DNA of 64,000 nucleotides from Aphis gossypii (GCF_020184175.1 NC_065531.1:36973213-37037212); one strand, 5' to 3'; shown: positions 38,727 through 52,180, counted from the stretch's first letter. Numbers and translations are program-made. The notes: generated from the sequence alone by a model not told the origin.

Positions 38727-39154
38727 AAAGCTCTCAATTTAAGACTTCAGCTCCTTAAACCTTTACTCCGCTCAAAGCTCTCATTAAGAACTAAAAGAAT
38801 AACTTATATGGCCCTTATAAGACCTATGTGATACTATGGTATTCAAATTTGGGGCTGAGTAAAACGGTCAAATGTCAGAACAATACAGGCATTCCAGTCT
38901 ATTTTTCTACGATTATTATCAGGTGCCCCTTGGTATTTTACCAATGACTCACTTCATAAAGACATTTGCATTCCAACCTTAAAAAATCTTGCTAATATCA
39001 CCTATAAAAAATCACACAAAACATTCAATACTCACTCAAATCCTATTATCAAGCAACTTTCATCCAAAGAAATTCCAGGTAATCCACCCAGGCGCCTGAA
39101 AAGGAACTGGTGCAGGGACCTACTCTCTCCTTGAAATTCGCTTTCCACGGGTAG
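38721..39154 (+). pseudogene. Jockey ORF2 C-terminal remnant (end of reverse transcriptase region)
   Basis: Reads ALNLRLQLLKPLLRSKLS, then RTKRITYMALIRPM, a stop, YYGIQIWG, AIQAFQSIFLRLLSGAPWYF-like spacing, NDSLHKDICIPTL and PGNPPRRLKRNW. This is the usual order at the C-terminal end of jockey-clade ORF2 (thumb region and tail). No catalytic YADD or endonuclease part is present. The junction with ORF1 is around 38720-38730, where short homology may have joined the two parts. Confidence 0.9.
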
Positions 39155-39258
39155 CCACCACTGTGTGACTTCCCCCTCCCGACAATCAAAATCCATCCAA
39201 TTTACTCTGTTAATACAGATTGTAAATTTATAAATTTTGTTCAATAAAAAAAAAAAAA

Positions 39259-39268
39259 GTTCTTACGA
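39259..39268 (+). repeat. Right target-site duplication of the LINE (GTTCTTACGA)
   Basis: Directly follows the poly(A) tail and is identical to 37728-37737. Confidence 0.8.
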
Positions 39269-42240
39269 ATACGATTTTAAAATATAATAAAATAATTAAC
39301 ATCATTATTTATCATTTAAATAAGCATATGTCTATAAAAAATAATGACAATTATATATTTATTATATTTTATGTTTTTGGTGAGCTACTTATGAGGAATT
39401 TGGTATAAAATTATACTAAGAAAAGTATACTTAGTTTATACTAACAACTTTTGCAGTACCTATCTTGTATTCAATTTTTAAGAAGTTTAATCCTGCAAAA
39501 ATTGTTTATCAGAAATTAAAATCCTCTACTTTGCTAAACGAAACTTGCAAATAGTTGACTAATAAAATTGATAACATTATCATATAATAATTAAGTTTGA
39601 CAAAATTAAAAAAAATTAAAATTAAAAATTTATATGTTATGTACTACATTTATATATAACTGATCACGTGATAGTGTAAGTATTATTATAAAACATTCCA
39701 AATATCATGCGATTTAATTTAGACATACCTACTCTATTGGGTTTTTACACTGTAATTAAATTTAAATAACGTGTATATGCGTGTCTATATATACATATAT
39801 AATTATCTTGTACCATGTCTTTTCAAAATGTTAAAAAATAGTAATAAATATTGTATTATTTTAAAGTATGTGCATATTTAATAGGAATTCCTCAAGTTAA
39901 TTAAAATATTCAAAGTACACAATAATTATTCATATTAACCAGAGAATACAAATAAATCAGTTCTTGACTTCATTCATATGTAAAAACCATTATCAATAAT
40001 GTTAGTCATATAACACTGAAGTATCCATTCAAAGAATAAATTACAAAATATTAACGCATTAATACTTGATCTGTTGCCATTGTCGTTTAATTAATTTTAT
40101 TTACATGAATGACCTTATTTTTATTTATTTTTTTCAGTATCATTGTGACCTTATTTTTAATTAACAACATTGATTTCTTTTAGTAGTAATTTACAGTCAC
40201 GAATTTTTTTTACCATAACACAGTTCAAAATAAATATGTCTGGAATTTGTTTTGTCGTTACCGAATAATAACGATTGTGTATTTACACAAAAGAATAATC
40301 AGAAAATCTAATTTAAGGTTTTTTTTTATCTCTATTAATCAGATAATGTTGGATATTAAAAAAAAAAAAAAAACATTTTTTTTTTTTTTAATTCTGATAC
40401 TTAGTTGGATTTACACTATTTTTCCAGAAATATTTAACCGATTAAATAGAATTGTTATATTCACTGATAAAATTTTCTATTTGAAAAATAATACGCTAGA
40501 AAGCAATACCTGGTTTCTTGCGCTTTGCGAGTAATTTATTAGAATGGTTACCCGATAAATTATTTATTTATTTAATGAGTACATATTTTTTTAATTTTTA
40601 AAACTGTTAAGGTTAATAAAAATTCTAGTCAAATTAATAATTTTTAATTTGAGTGAATGAGTCACTAAATGTCCGAAGTTTTTGAAATAGAATATTTTAC
40701 AACATTTTTAATATAATTAAATGTAATTCAATAAAAAATGTTTAAAAAAATCACAATGACATTATTTATAGGCTAATCAATTTGTATTAATTTTCTGTTT
40801 ATGCATTTTTTTTTTTAAATATTTATTTAACTGTTTTTATTTTATGAATACAAAAGCAAAAAAAAAAAAAAATTAAAAAAAAAAATGTGTTAAAAACTCG
40901 TGTACATTACACTGCTAATAGTACGTGTAAATTATTTCCATGAATAATTGTATTATGTAATCTATAGTAGTTGAAATTACTATTGAGCTATTATTTACAA
41001 TATTTTGCATTCTAACAAAATATTATTGCATTGTATATTGCTGTATATTGTAATGAATGATGATATCATTACATTTTCTAAAGATCGACTTTTAGAAAGT
41101 TACCCGAAGGATGGTTTGCGAGAGTTATTATAAATGACAGTAATTTTTCTAGGTGGAATACTTCTTAATGGTATATGTTTTAAAATACCCGATGTCAAAT
41201 GCCAAATAAATGGATAAAGTTATTCACAGTTTGAAAATATATTTATATCACAACCAATTTATATCAACATCAAAAAGAAGAAACTGCAAGAAGGAAGGTA
41301 TTTGTATTTCAATCATATGTTTACTGTGGATAACCTCGTCAGGTGCAATGGACGTATTTTTACAAGACTTAACTTTAATAAAAAATCTATTGAATTTTAT
41401 CTCTTATAAATAAAATATATTGATCACAAAAATAAATTACTTCATGAATCAATAAATTAAATTATCAAGTTTATCATCGATGGGTATTTGAAAACACGTT
41501 TCATATTGTTGAAATGAGTATCCTACAATTTATTGTAATCACATACTAATATGTATGTTTACGTATCAATATTTTTATATCTTATTACTTACATTATTAC
41601 ATGTTATTGGGATACAGATTTTGAATGTTTTACGGATGTAGGTAACGACTTATGAGTATATTACGTCAATGGTTGTACATAAATAGGGATTTTCGATGTA
41701 CGTAAAGAAACTTGCTCGCTTCACGTCATACTGACATACTGTGTATATTATAGTCCCTGATACAGTCTAATTGTATGTCATAGTTATATTATTGTATTAA
41801 CTTTATCATAAATTCGCATTATTTATATACATTTATACCTAAATCCTAAGTTTACTCAAGCTTCAATTTCAACACTACACATAATACGTTTTAAATAGGT
41901 AACCGCGAATTGTAATTGAAGTTAATTATTTGATTTATTGTTATATAGAATGTATTTATTATTAAAATTCTATATTTTTTAACTTTTTAATTTAATTCCA
42001 ATATTCGAAAAAATTTAATATTTTCAAATAATAGTTGCTTATCATAATATCACCTATCGTCAAGTCCTGTAAAAAATTAATTGTAATTTTTTTATGTCGT
42101 TAGGTTATTATGAAGATAATTATAATTTTTAGGTGTATTAAAAATGTTCCATTTATATAACTTTTGAGCTTTTGTTCGACTTATTAAAATTGATCAATTT
42201 GTAATAAATTTGTTTATCGCTGTTATGTTTATAGTAATCG
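39269..42240. other. A+T-rich, nothing identified
   Basis: Long A and T runs (for example 40359-40390 and 40858-40885) and an ATCACGTGAT palindrome at 39663-39672. No supported gene; the plus frame at 40247-40534 is dominated by homopolymer translation. Confidence 0.5.
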
Positions 42241-42339
42241 AACACTTTTTGTGAGTGAAGAAGAGGGACAATATGAAAAAAAAAAATCACCCTCTAATGT
42301 TTTTATATATATATAATATAGATATAGCGAGAGAATGAT

Positions 42340-42720
42340 AGCAGTAGTCTCCCACATAGTACTACACCAGTTGTAGTCGCGTGTATGCGTTTACGTGAGG
42401 GTCGAATTCGCTCTTGCGGCGCGTGGTCGGTCATTACGCGTCAAAGTATTTTGCCCCTTTTCACCGTCGGCCGTTTTCCATTAGTCTGCGCGGCCGCCTT
42501 GGCACCCTTTGTAAATAATAATTGTCACTTTGCCTTTTCGGAAGCTTCAGCCGCAGCCGTCATTAATCAACAGCCGCCAGGCAAATATCGCGTTTCGCCG
42601 TCGGGAAACTATACTTTATATAGGTACATATTATTATATATTATGTTAGGTTATGAGTGCGAAATATTTCACGTGAAATCACATACTCGCGTATAAAATA
42701 TAAGTTATAAAATATACCTA
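42340..42720. promoter_or_regulatory. CG-rich island with 14-bp E-box palindrome
   Basis: CG-rich between about 42370 and 42610. A plus frame from 42385 reads 103 codons but has no motif. AG|GTACAT at about 42622 could be a donor if the block is a first exon. ATTTCACGTGAAAT at 42666-42679 is a perfect palindrome around the E-box CACGTG. Confidence 0.3.
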
Positions 42721-45700
42721 GGTACTATATAAGTGGTAAACTCAAATAAATGTATGATCGATGAATAGATGTTAAAGTTATTTTTATAGATGAGAGCTGG
42801 ATAATCCAGTCTCGACGTTAGCTCACGTCAACGAGAAAGATTAAAATCGAAATACACTTTGTGTGCAGAGCCCCGGAGTGCAGATATTAAACGTCAAACG
42901 CAAGTGATCACTCTACGCTTTTCGTTCATCGTCAGCGGTCTAGCTGAATTATAACGGTGGAAGGTGGTGACAATTCTGAAATCGTAATATTGATATTCAC
43001 AAAAATTATTACTATTTAAATAGGTCGCGTGTATACACTTTATGGTTTGTCCACGATTTAAGATTTTTTTTCAATTTTTAATTAGAATCATGTGGCCTAT
43101 AGCTGATGTTTTAGATATTTTGTATACCAAATAACCGTACCAATCAAATTAATTACCCGTAATCCATTATTCACAGGATAAAATAGACGAGAATGATCGT
43201 CAGTGTAAATATTATTCAAACAGGATATTTTGAGATTATATCTGTTATAGTGACGTCTTATACTGATTGTATATGATCAATTTCCTTAATAATGATAATA
43301 AAATATAATTAATTGATAAAATGCATGTATTTTATGGAAGTTAATAATAGAGGGTGTAAAAAATATAATTGAATGGTTGAGTGTATAAATGTGTTAACTA
43401 TTAAGTGTCGTTTTCCAAAATGTTGATATCTTTATCTAACTCACTTGCATACTGTATTTCAGAAAATGATATCGACTCATTGTTTGGCAATGATGTGCAT
43501 TTATACTTTTACATTTGCCATGTTTATACAAATTTTACTCAATGCATGTATCTAATCAATTCTTTGACAACAATGTTAACATAACTTAACAGTGTACAGA
43601 GTTATCAGATATCACCAACCCGTTATTGAATTATCTTTATTGTTGTATTGTTATGTTATTATCACAATTACGTGACTTGTGTAATCATCACTAAACATTA
43701 TTTATGAGATAATATTAACGTATAATAAATTCATATCCATTATACATTTACGGTTACACTCAGTTATAGCTATACCCTTCGTATCTTTACTTTTACTTGT
43801 TTACTGTGTTTCAATTTTTTTTAGATTTTTTTTTTTGGGAACATTTTATAAAGGCTATAAGTAGAATATCCATGAAAACATCACTACCATCCATGAATTT
43901 TTCGCTCAATCGATTCTCTCCACCACCACCGTGGTCCTTTCGGGTGAGGCAACTTTCGTATGGTATGAAGCATTGAAGCTAGTTGGTGACAAATCATCTA
44001 TAAACTTTTTGACGTTCAAAAATTAGTATTCGTGACTTACGATCCACTTTCCTACGATCTTGTTTCACTGTATCTGTGCCCCAATAGGTTTTTCAAAATT
44101 ATCCCCATGGGAACTATGCACGTGAATGTATTCGTACTCAGTTGTTACTTGTTTTATTTTGAGACTTCCAACTGCATAAAAGATTGGATGAGGTAATAGT
44201 TTATTGTCACGCAAGTAATGAGAATTGAATTTACAATTTAAATATAAAAAGATAGTATAAAAATCAACATGCATATTTTCGTTGGTAGTATTTTGTTTAA
44301 CGGATTTGATCTGTTTTTATTTTGAAAAAAAAAACCGTTAAAATGGTTATTTAAAATTATCTTCCATGTATTCCATTCAATAATATTTATATATTATGGG
44401 GTAATTCGTGTGTATATCTGTTCATTTGTTTTAAATTTATATCATATTATGATATTTATTAAGGTCGATCGGTTAAAAAGTATGTATCACTTTATTGTTT
44501 TCTTGCCAGAATTATATTGTAGACTTTAATTTCTCACTTAATAACGATAAAATCATAAATTAATATTATTGTTATTAATGAACAAATACCATGTATACTG
44601 TTCTAAAAATATAAAATTTGAAATACTTTTTTCTGTATGATATTATTATTGTATTATGCATTAGTAGATAGAAAACTAACAATGGTATTTTTTTTTTTTT
44701 TTTTTTTTAAGAAAATATATTGAATATCGTTTGTGAAATTATTATTTTTATAATTCCATTTGATTTTATAATAAATTGAGCTCAATCAAGTATGACAATT
44801 TTCGAGCACTAAACACATATAGAACTAATTGCTCATAGCTCATCATAGTTGAAAATTGAACGATCAATTAAATTATCACAGTAAAAACTATTTCACAGTA
44901 AAGCATGTACAAATTATTTTTTCTAAATAAAATGTGTCTTGCAAAAATATAATCGCTCACATTAAATATTATAGACAGGTATGCTTCTAAAACCACGTGT
45001 GAATAATTAAACAATTTTCTTTTATATTTTTCCATACCTCATAATGCTATTTTAATATTAAACAAACAATGCAGAAACTTTAAAACGTGTACACGCTAGA
45101 GGCTTTCAAAGTTTAAATTGTGTCCTCCACCGCTTTTATGCTTAAACAAGTTGACGCCCATCACCATGCGAACAAATTTAATCCTGTGTCTGGTTGTCTA
45201 CAATGTGAACAATAAAATTAAAGTGTTAAAATTCCACTCTCGTAGTATGAGCACAATTTTAATCACAAAGATTCCAATTAAGTAGCAAAAACATTTTCTC
45301 CGTATTCCAAAACTTACTAGAAAGCCCCCTAGGATCTAAGTCTGAGTTTTATAATACATTTTTATCAAGGTATCCATCATAATAATTATATACATGTAGC
45401 CAACATCATTAGTATTTTGTGATAAAGCATAAATATCCAATGCGTACATTGTCTTTATAATATATATACGTATATATATATATATATATATATACCTACG
45501 TCCTACACATTATCTTAATCCCATCTGACAAAGTTGAATATTATACACGTTGTAATTGTCATTAATCATTGAATAAATGTAACTAAATATAATATTAAGA
45601 ATGCACAATTTGCTGCAACTTTCTAGATATTTTTTGAAATACATAATGGATTTTAATACTATATCAGTATCATCAGTTGATTATGTATGAGATTAATATT

Positions 45701-46914
45701 AATTGAAAGTTTATTTAACACGTGAATTTATTCTATTATGTTTGCCATGTATTCAGACTCAATTATTAAAATTAATCTTTTTTTTCAACTACGTAATAAA
45801 ATGTTCATAACTAGAAAATGCATAAAAATGTTACATTAAATTAATCGAAATCAGTTGCAATAAAGGCAAACAGCTAAAATGTTAAGTTTGAATTTAATTA
45901 TTTATTTAAATGTTGGAATTTTAAAGTTTTCATCCAAAACTGCAATATCAAGTAATCCCATTACTTGAAAATGTAACTATAGCACGTTCCCTTTTACCTA
46001 ACCAAAAATAAAAATAAAAAATAAAAGTGTGTTAATGTATATATAAAAATGTTGTGGCTACAGTTGTTTTAATAAAAATAAAAAAATTGTAAAACCTTAA
46101 GTAAGTATATTAAAAAAAAAAAAAAAAGGAATAATTAATTTATCTAAATAATATAATCATTTATTAATTTTTTTTTTTATGTGGTATAGATAATAGATAT
46201 TTTTATCATAAAAGTATTATGTACGATAATTTAAAAGTTGTAACAATATAGAATTATTAATACCTAGTATTCTGTATTACATTGAATTTTGCTTATGTTC
46301 CGAAACAAAAACGTTTAGTAATGATAGGCTATAATTCTTTAAAATATTTATTCATATTTATTCTAACATTGGTAGTCATAGTAAAAAAAAAAATAGTAAC
46401 ACTATCTAGAATCTAGATTCTAAGGCATATCATAAGCTTATTATAAACATTCAGACATTACTACAACAATTTAAATTATCATTATTTAAAATGATTGATT
46501 TAAAATTACAATACTTAATATGTTTACATTTAAGTTAGATTAACACAACACAAATTTGGTTCTGTTGAATATTATACTTGCTGTATTATACGTTTGTATT
46601 AACTTAAAAGACAGATGCGACACAATATTATGCGAATTAAGTTTCTCTAATTGCTGTAGAAAAAACTTTTATGTGACAACATATCAAAACAAGTATGGTC
46701 AATGATCATGTGCTTCTAAAATACTTAATTAATACGTGGCATAATCATTAATTTATTTTTTAAACACCTGTGATGACTCTCTGAAGTACTATAATAAAAA
46801 TTCATAAATACAGTTTATATGTAGTAAAATAAAAATAATAAAATAACATTAATTGACTTAATTAGATATTAACATTTTCAACAGAAATAATTATTTTTAT
46901 GAAAAGATACAATA
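42721..46914. other. Mostly A+T-rich, nothing certain
   Basis: A slightly more complex stretch at about 43870-44220 has short frames that I could not assign. There is a T run at 44691-44708 and a TA microsatellite at 45471-45494. No gene supported. Confidence 0.5.
45471..45494. repeat. (TA)n microsatellite
   Basis: Twelve uninterrupted TA units. Confidence 0.95.
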
Positions 46915-47905
46915 TTAAGATTCTGAATGGAGTGATAAATTTATTGATTTTTTAATAATATGTTTATATATATTTGTTAACATGAAAGGAAGTCATAAAA
47001 TGATTAAATTTTAAACTTTGAGTGTGGTTTTGAATATGCAATTAGATCTAGTTTAGAAAGTTCAATATTAAGAATTCACAATTTTTTTTTTATAATCGGA
47101 AAACAATCAAAAAATGAAGGAACTCAAAGTTTTACTACAAACCTGAGTTGAACTTAATTTATTGTTTAATTGATTTATATAATATCTTGGTATAATTCAA
47201 AAACAAATCTATAGTCATATATATAATATATATATATATTTTTTTTTACATAAGTGTATAAAGTTTAGTTTAATATAATTCATGAAGAACGCAAAAATTA
47301 GTAAATTACTTTGTAGTTGGAAGTTCATAAAAATGTTTTTGTACCTAAGATTTTGAAAATTTGATAAAAGATTCTTCATGAACATTGCATGCTGAAATCA
47401 TAAAATGTAAAGAATATTTAATGACCATTAATTTTTATTTTTATTTTTAAAGTTCAAATTTGAACGAAATTACTTTTTTAAACAATAATTAACGATATTA
47501 ATTTATTATTTTGTTATAATTTAATGACATTATTCGTGAGAACTTTCAACTTTTAGTTACTTATATTGTATTATTATAAATTTTACTATATATCATGAAT
47601 ATTTTAGTTTATTTTTTAGAATATTTTATTTTATCTATTTATACTATAAACCTATTTATACTGTTTTAAGATAATTAATAAATGCCAAATTTTCAAAAAA
47701 AATTCTTAATATTGAAAATAAAATAAGTGACTTTAATAGGTATATCAAAAAAAAATTACCAATTAGTGATATAGGCTGATAAGACTGTCGCAAAATCGTT
47801 TTTTTGTATACCTACAATGATATATCATTGATTAAACATTTAAAAACACTCATAAAAGTGACTTACTTGGCATTTAGTATACAACAAAATACTCGCTTGT
47901 CAAAC
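46915..47905 (-). repeat. Dispersed repeat family, copy C (inverted, near full length)
   Basis: In reverse orientation it starts with TTGTTGTATACTAAATGCC, carries AATGATATATCATTGT, GTATACAAAAAAACGATTTT and CTATTAAAGTCACTTATTTT (shared with fragment D), and ends at the left with ATCACTCCATTCAGAATCTT. It is more diverged inside than copies A and B. Confidence 0.75.
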
Positions 47906-48205
47906 TTTTTTTTTTTTTAAATGAAATTATATTAAATTAAGTTTTAATTTTTTTTTAAACTTTATTAATTTTCAACATTATATTATGTATGTGTAAAAAT
48001 TCAAATGATTAATACTTGAATATTTATAAATACCTTTAATTTTTCTTTCTAGAATTATTTTAAATAAAAATAAGAATCAATAAAATAAAAAATAAATAAT
48101 AAACAAAAATGTTTTGCTGACGCATTAGTGAAATTAATATACAAAAATAATTTGGTTATATTATGTATTTATTTTATTGTTGTACCAAAATTTTGATAAA
48201 TATTA

Positions 48206-48344
48206 TTAATAACTCGAGTCCACTAGACCGGCCATACGTAGACATTCTTCTATATTACTTTCGAAAAACTTATCTGTGTATAATGTGGTGAAAATATCAT
48301 ATTGCTGATGTAGGTATATTACAAAAAATATGTTAGAACGCAAT
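48206..48344 (-). CDS. Candidate terminal coding exon, minus strand (unrecognised)
   Basis: On the minus strand TTTTCAG at 48345-48351 is followed by 45 open codons ending in TAA at 48206-48208. AATAAA occurs about 30 bases later (48173-48178, minus). The C-terminal residues read FFESNIEECLRMAGLVDSSY, which has an ordinary protein-like composition unlike most chance frames here. The frame is also open across the acceptor to an ATG at 48398-48400, so an unspliced 64-residue product is possible. No family is recognised and no upstream exon was found. Confidence 0.3.
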
Positions 48345-48639
48345 CTGAAAACATGACGTGCACGGATTATCCACGTTTGTGACGACCGAATATTGCACAA
48401 ACGGGCAATATCATCATGTCATCAATATAATCGCATAGTGGTTTGCCTATTTAAAATGTTTTATTATAATATTCTATAACACTTTATTTTTAGGAGATTT
48501 ATTCCTTGAGGGATGATCACGTAAAAAATATAGTATTATCATAGACTACCGACCATTATCAGCTCAGTACTCAATGAATACGGTTCTATAATAAGAATAA
48601 AATATTTAAATCATTGTTGTCGTTATTCGAGATTTGAGT

Positions 48640-48900
48640 TCAAGATAATAGGCTAAAGCGAGTGATTCAGGTGTATCATAAAATAAATTGCTCGCAGTCC
48701 ATTATAAAAGAAACTGCGCGACAAAACATAGTAATAATAATAATAATAATATAATAACTGTTTGAACGCCGGAAAACGTTAGGTCACGTTTATCACGTGA
48801 TCTAACGTCAATCTCGATCGGAGCGATACTTACAAACGTTCCATCTTCAGGCGCGTTTATTCACAACAATTCCACTACATGTCATCGATAACGAATCTGA
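48640..48900. promoter_or_regulatory. Small G+C-richer block with E-box hairpin
   Basis: Contains a TAA microsatellite (48732-48750), then a 13-bp inverted repeat with one mismatch (48777-48789 and 48795-48807, loop 5) around TCACGTGA. Resembles a regulatory site; role is inferred. Confidence 0.3.
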
Positions 48901-50430
48901 GAACATCTTCAAATATTTTCCGTAATTTTTTTTTTTTTATTCCTATTACACAGTGACAGTTTTCGTTGACGAAATTTGACTTTTATTTTATCTACGCATA
49001 AAATATAATTCTATTTTTTTATGCTACTTTTCTTATGTCTTCCACGTTTAGTTAACGAGTGAAATATGTTCAATGCGTAATATAATAGTACATATAATAC
49101 ACAATACACACTCGGTGAAAATCTGCACGCAGTAAATTTCAAATGACTATTTAATATAATATATGAACTAGTTAACCTATGAAAAAATATTTTAGTTTTA
49201 ATACTATTACTGTTTAAACTATTGATTTGGTAAATGAGTTTATAGCATTAGTGTACAGTATTACCGTGTTAATATTATATTATAAAAGTAATTGTATTCA
49301 TTTTACTTATAGAAATTATTCGATTAGACGTCGATGAGTTAATGATCGTTTTGGTGATAAATGATTTAAAATATTTATTTTTTATTTTTATTAATGTTCT
49401 ATTTCGATAAAAATTTAGTACGGAAACGTGTTAAAACATTAACTTGACAAGGGTAATTGAATTAAAACTCCAAAAGTGAGTATTATCGATAATGAAATCA
49501 TCCTCTACTCGTCAACTGTGTGTGTGTCTATATATTGAATTTGTGCGCTGACCAACCGGAAACAAATGTGTCAGTGGAGTTATTATCGGTAGTTCAATCG
49601 GTATTTTCGTGTTACAAATTGGATTACAGTTCACAATTGAATACGTTTCGTTCTTTGTATGGTTAAAGTTAATTCACAGCACAGTACTTTCGTATTAACT
49701 ATTTATATAAATGTATGTATATATAGTTATATATGACATGTATATGCACACGGTGCAATAGGATATAATATACTTCTATGAATATAGTCATATGTATAAT
49801 TCGTACATTGACTGAAAAAACAAACAATAATAATAATGATAAAAATTTTATATTATTGTACATTTGTACATAATGGTCAGTAATCACATTTATAATACTA
49901 TATTTCAAACAAATATTCCAATTTTATTATATTAATAGTAATATTATATTAAATATATATTACATACATTAAACACGCAATATATGTTATTATGTAATTT
50001 AAATAACTATTTAGACCCAAAAATTAGATAATAACTATACATATATACATTTTACTCGCATTTTCAAGTAGTTTCTTTCGTTATTTCATTGAAATATTTA
50101 TGATTTGACGTTTGTTATATTAAGGAAATATAAAATATTTTTTATTTTCAATAATAAAACTTAAATATTTAAGCTTTTAAAACGTATACGTGACTCTAAT
50201 AGACTATAACATTATAAACTATTTAGCAGATCAAAATATCAATATCATAATAAACGTCCAGATGAATAATTTCTGAGACTCTTTTTGAGCTGTTATTTGT
50301 TTTATATAGGTAGCTTCGTGTGAAAATTCTTGAACATTTAATTCAATCCTACGTACATTTTTCTAATACCTACTGTGTACAAATTATAAAAATACATAGA
50401 TACAATAATTTTTCTAATGCGTATTAATTG
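48901..50430. other. A+T-rich, nothing identified
   Basis: No supported gene. Short TG run at about 49518-49528. Confidence 0.5.
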
Positions 50431-50800
50431 AAGTTAAAATTTTTTCAAAATTTGTCAAAATCATGAAATTATACAAAGTTAAAGTATAAAATATTTTTTA
50501 GTACAAATAAATAAAATCTTCAAATATTAGAAACTATAAGCAATTATAGCGTATGCTTAAAAATTCAATATAATATTCATTATAAATAGTTCGTAATATT
50601 ATAACTAAAAAATTTAAAATATACATATACAAATATACAAGTATAAATATGTTTTATTACGTAATGTACTAATGATTGAGGCAAAGAGACTGTCTCCGCT
50701 CAAAATCGTTTTTTGTATAAAATTATTTATCATTGAATACAAATATCACATTTATAACAGTGTCCTCTACTCAACACTTAGCATGCAGAAAATCGTTACT
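50431..50800 (-). repeat. Dispersed repeat family, fragment E (inverted)
   Basis: Reverse orientation: TGCTAAGTGTTGAGTAGAGG, TTCAATGATAAATAATTTTA, AAAAAACGATTTTGAGCGGA and TTCATGATTTTGACAAATTT match the 5' half of the family. The 3' half is absent. Confidence 0.75.
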
Positions 50801-52010
50801 CATTTACCCACCTTTTGAACCTTTTTCAATTTTCAACCATATAATTTGAATACTTTAAAGACAATGACTGATTTAATTTAAAGTAAATTAAAATTATAAA
50901 TTATATATTATCATTTATATTATAAGATATTAATTTAATATTATGTTTTTTTTCAGTATTATTAGATTATATTTATGTTTAGAGTCGTTTTATCATTTAG
51001 GTATCTACCTATGTTTAAGAATAGGAAGTATTATCTAAAAATTTAACTCCGACATAGAAAACTACTAATGGGTAGTTGATTATTTTGAAATTATTTGAAT
51101 TATTTTAAATTTAAATTCTCATACCTCAAGAATGAGAGCTAAATTTCTAAGTAATAGATATATTAATTTTAAAATTAGGATATTAGTATTAAAATATTGA
51201 ATTCATTCAAGTTCTAGATTTCGAAAATATTATATTTTTACTGGTTTTCACTTAGGATATTTATTTTAAAATCATTTTTATTATTGGATATACAGCTGTG
51301 TATAAATTGTTAACAGTTTATTATACATAATATATATATATATATTTAAGTTTATATATATTTATTAAAAAAAGAGGAATGATTACTTCAGATAAAAATA
51401 AGTAATCGTATTAAAATATTTATCAAATTTAAATGGTGTATTTTGTTAAATATATTCATATAATATCTAAATAAGCTACCAATACAAAATCTGATATAAA
51501 TATAATAAAATTATGAAACTTATTACCCGAGATATGTACATAATTGTAAAAATTATAATAATATACAAGTTTTAATAAATAATACAATGTTCGTAGAAAA
51601 TATTGACATTACCATATCGATAAATTATTTTATAACTTCTTAACTATTATATTATTTAAATTAATGTATTATAAATTATTATAATTTGATGTATTACTTA
51701 TAATCGATACTAGCCTATTTCCCTCAGATATTTTTTATCTCAATATTCAACTGACATTAATATTACATTTTAAGTCACTTAGGAAGGCCAGTCGATATTA
51801 ATAATAAAATATATTTAAAAATATAATCTTATTAATATAAAAATGGTTCGATTACTTATTTATTTTAATCAATATTGCTTATTCTGCATCTTTTTCTATT
51901 TTTTAAAATGCATACTATTAAGTGAATTTTTTAATACAAATTTTCTGTATTAAAATAATTTCATTCATAATTATTGTTGTTCACTAAATGTTCACTATCC
52001 ATAGTATTTA
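50801..52010. other. A+T-rich, nothing identified
   Basis: No supported features beyond short TA runs. Confidence 0.5.
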
Positions 52011-52019
52011 TGGACTGAA

Positions 52020-52180
52020 CCGTTGAATAGCTACAACGTAAATGCATTACGATAGCCAGATGCAATTTCGTATGGTTGTTGGTCGCCGGTCAAGCACATC
52101 GATTATACACTTCGCTCAACTGCGTTATTTCCTGATGAATCAGACTGCCATAGCAGCTGCAGTATGATGCACTCAAATGG
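52020..52180. promoter_or_regulatory. Short complex-sequence block in A+T desert
   Basis: About 140 bases with clearly higher G+C, including a CAGCTG E-box and ATCGATTA. On the minus strand about 50 codons are open apart from one stop (ending PYEIASGYRNAFTL), so an exon remnant is possible, but a conserved regulatory element is as likely. Confidence 0.2.

Larger units (their letters stand above)
37738..39258 (+). mobile_element. Internally deleted jockey-type non-LTR retrotransposon
   Basis: About 1.5 kb: a 5' untranslated region (37738-37909), most of ORF1 (37910 to about 38726), an abrupt switch to the C-terminal end of ORF2 (about 38727-39154), a short 3' region and a poly(A) tail (39245-39258). 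A perfect 10-bp duplication flanks it. Full jockey elements are about 4-5 kb, so the endonuclease and nearly all of the reverse transcriptase are missing. Both frames carry stops. It is a dead copy, but the intact ends and tail show it was inserted by target-primed reverse transcription, either already deleted or deleted later. Confidence 0.9.

Noticed and set aside
40247..40534. 95-codon plus-strand frame with Lys and Phe runs
   Set aside because: Dominated by translation of A and T homopolymers.
43870..44060. Plus frame reading LSGEATFVWYEAL, faintly reminiscent of retroelement gag
   Set aside because: Too short, bounded by stops, and no supporting neighbouring motifs.
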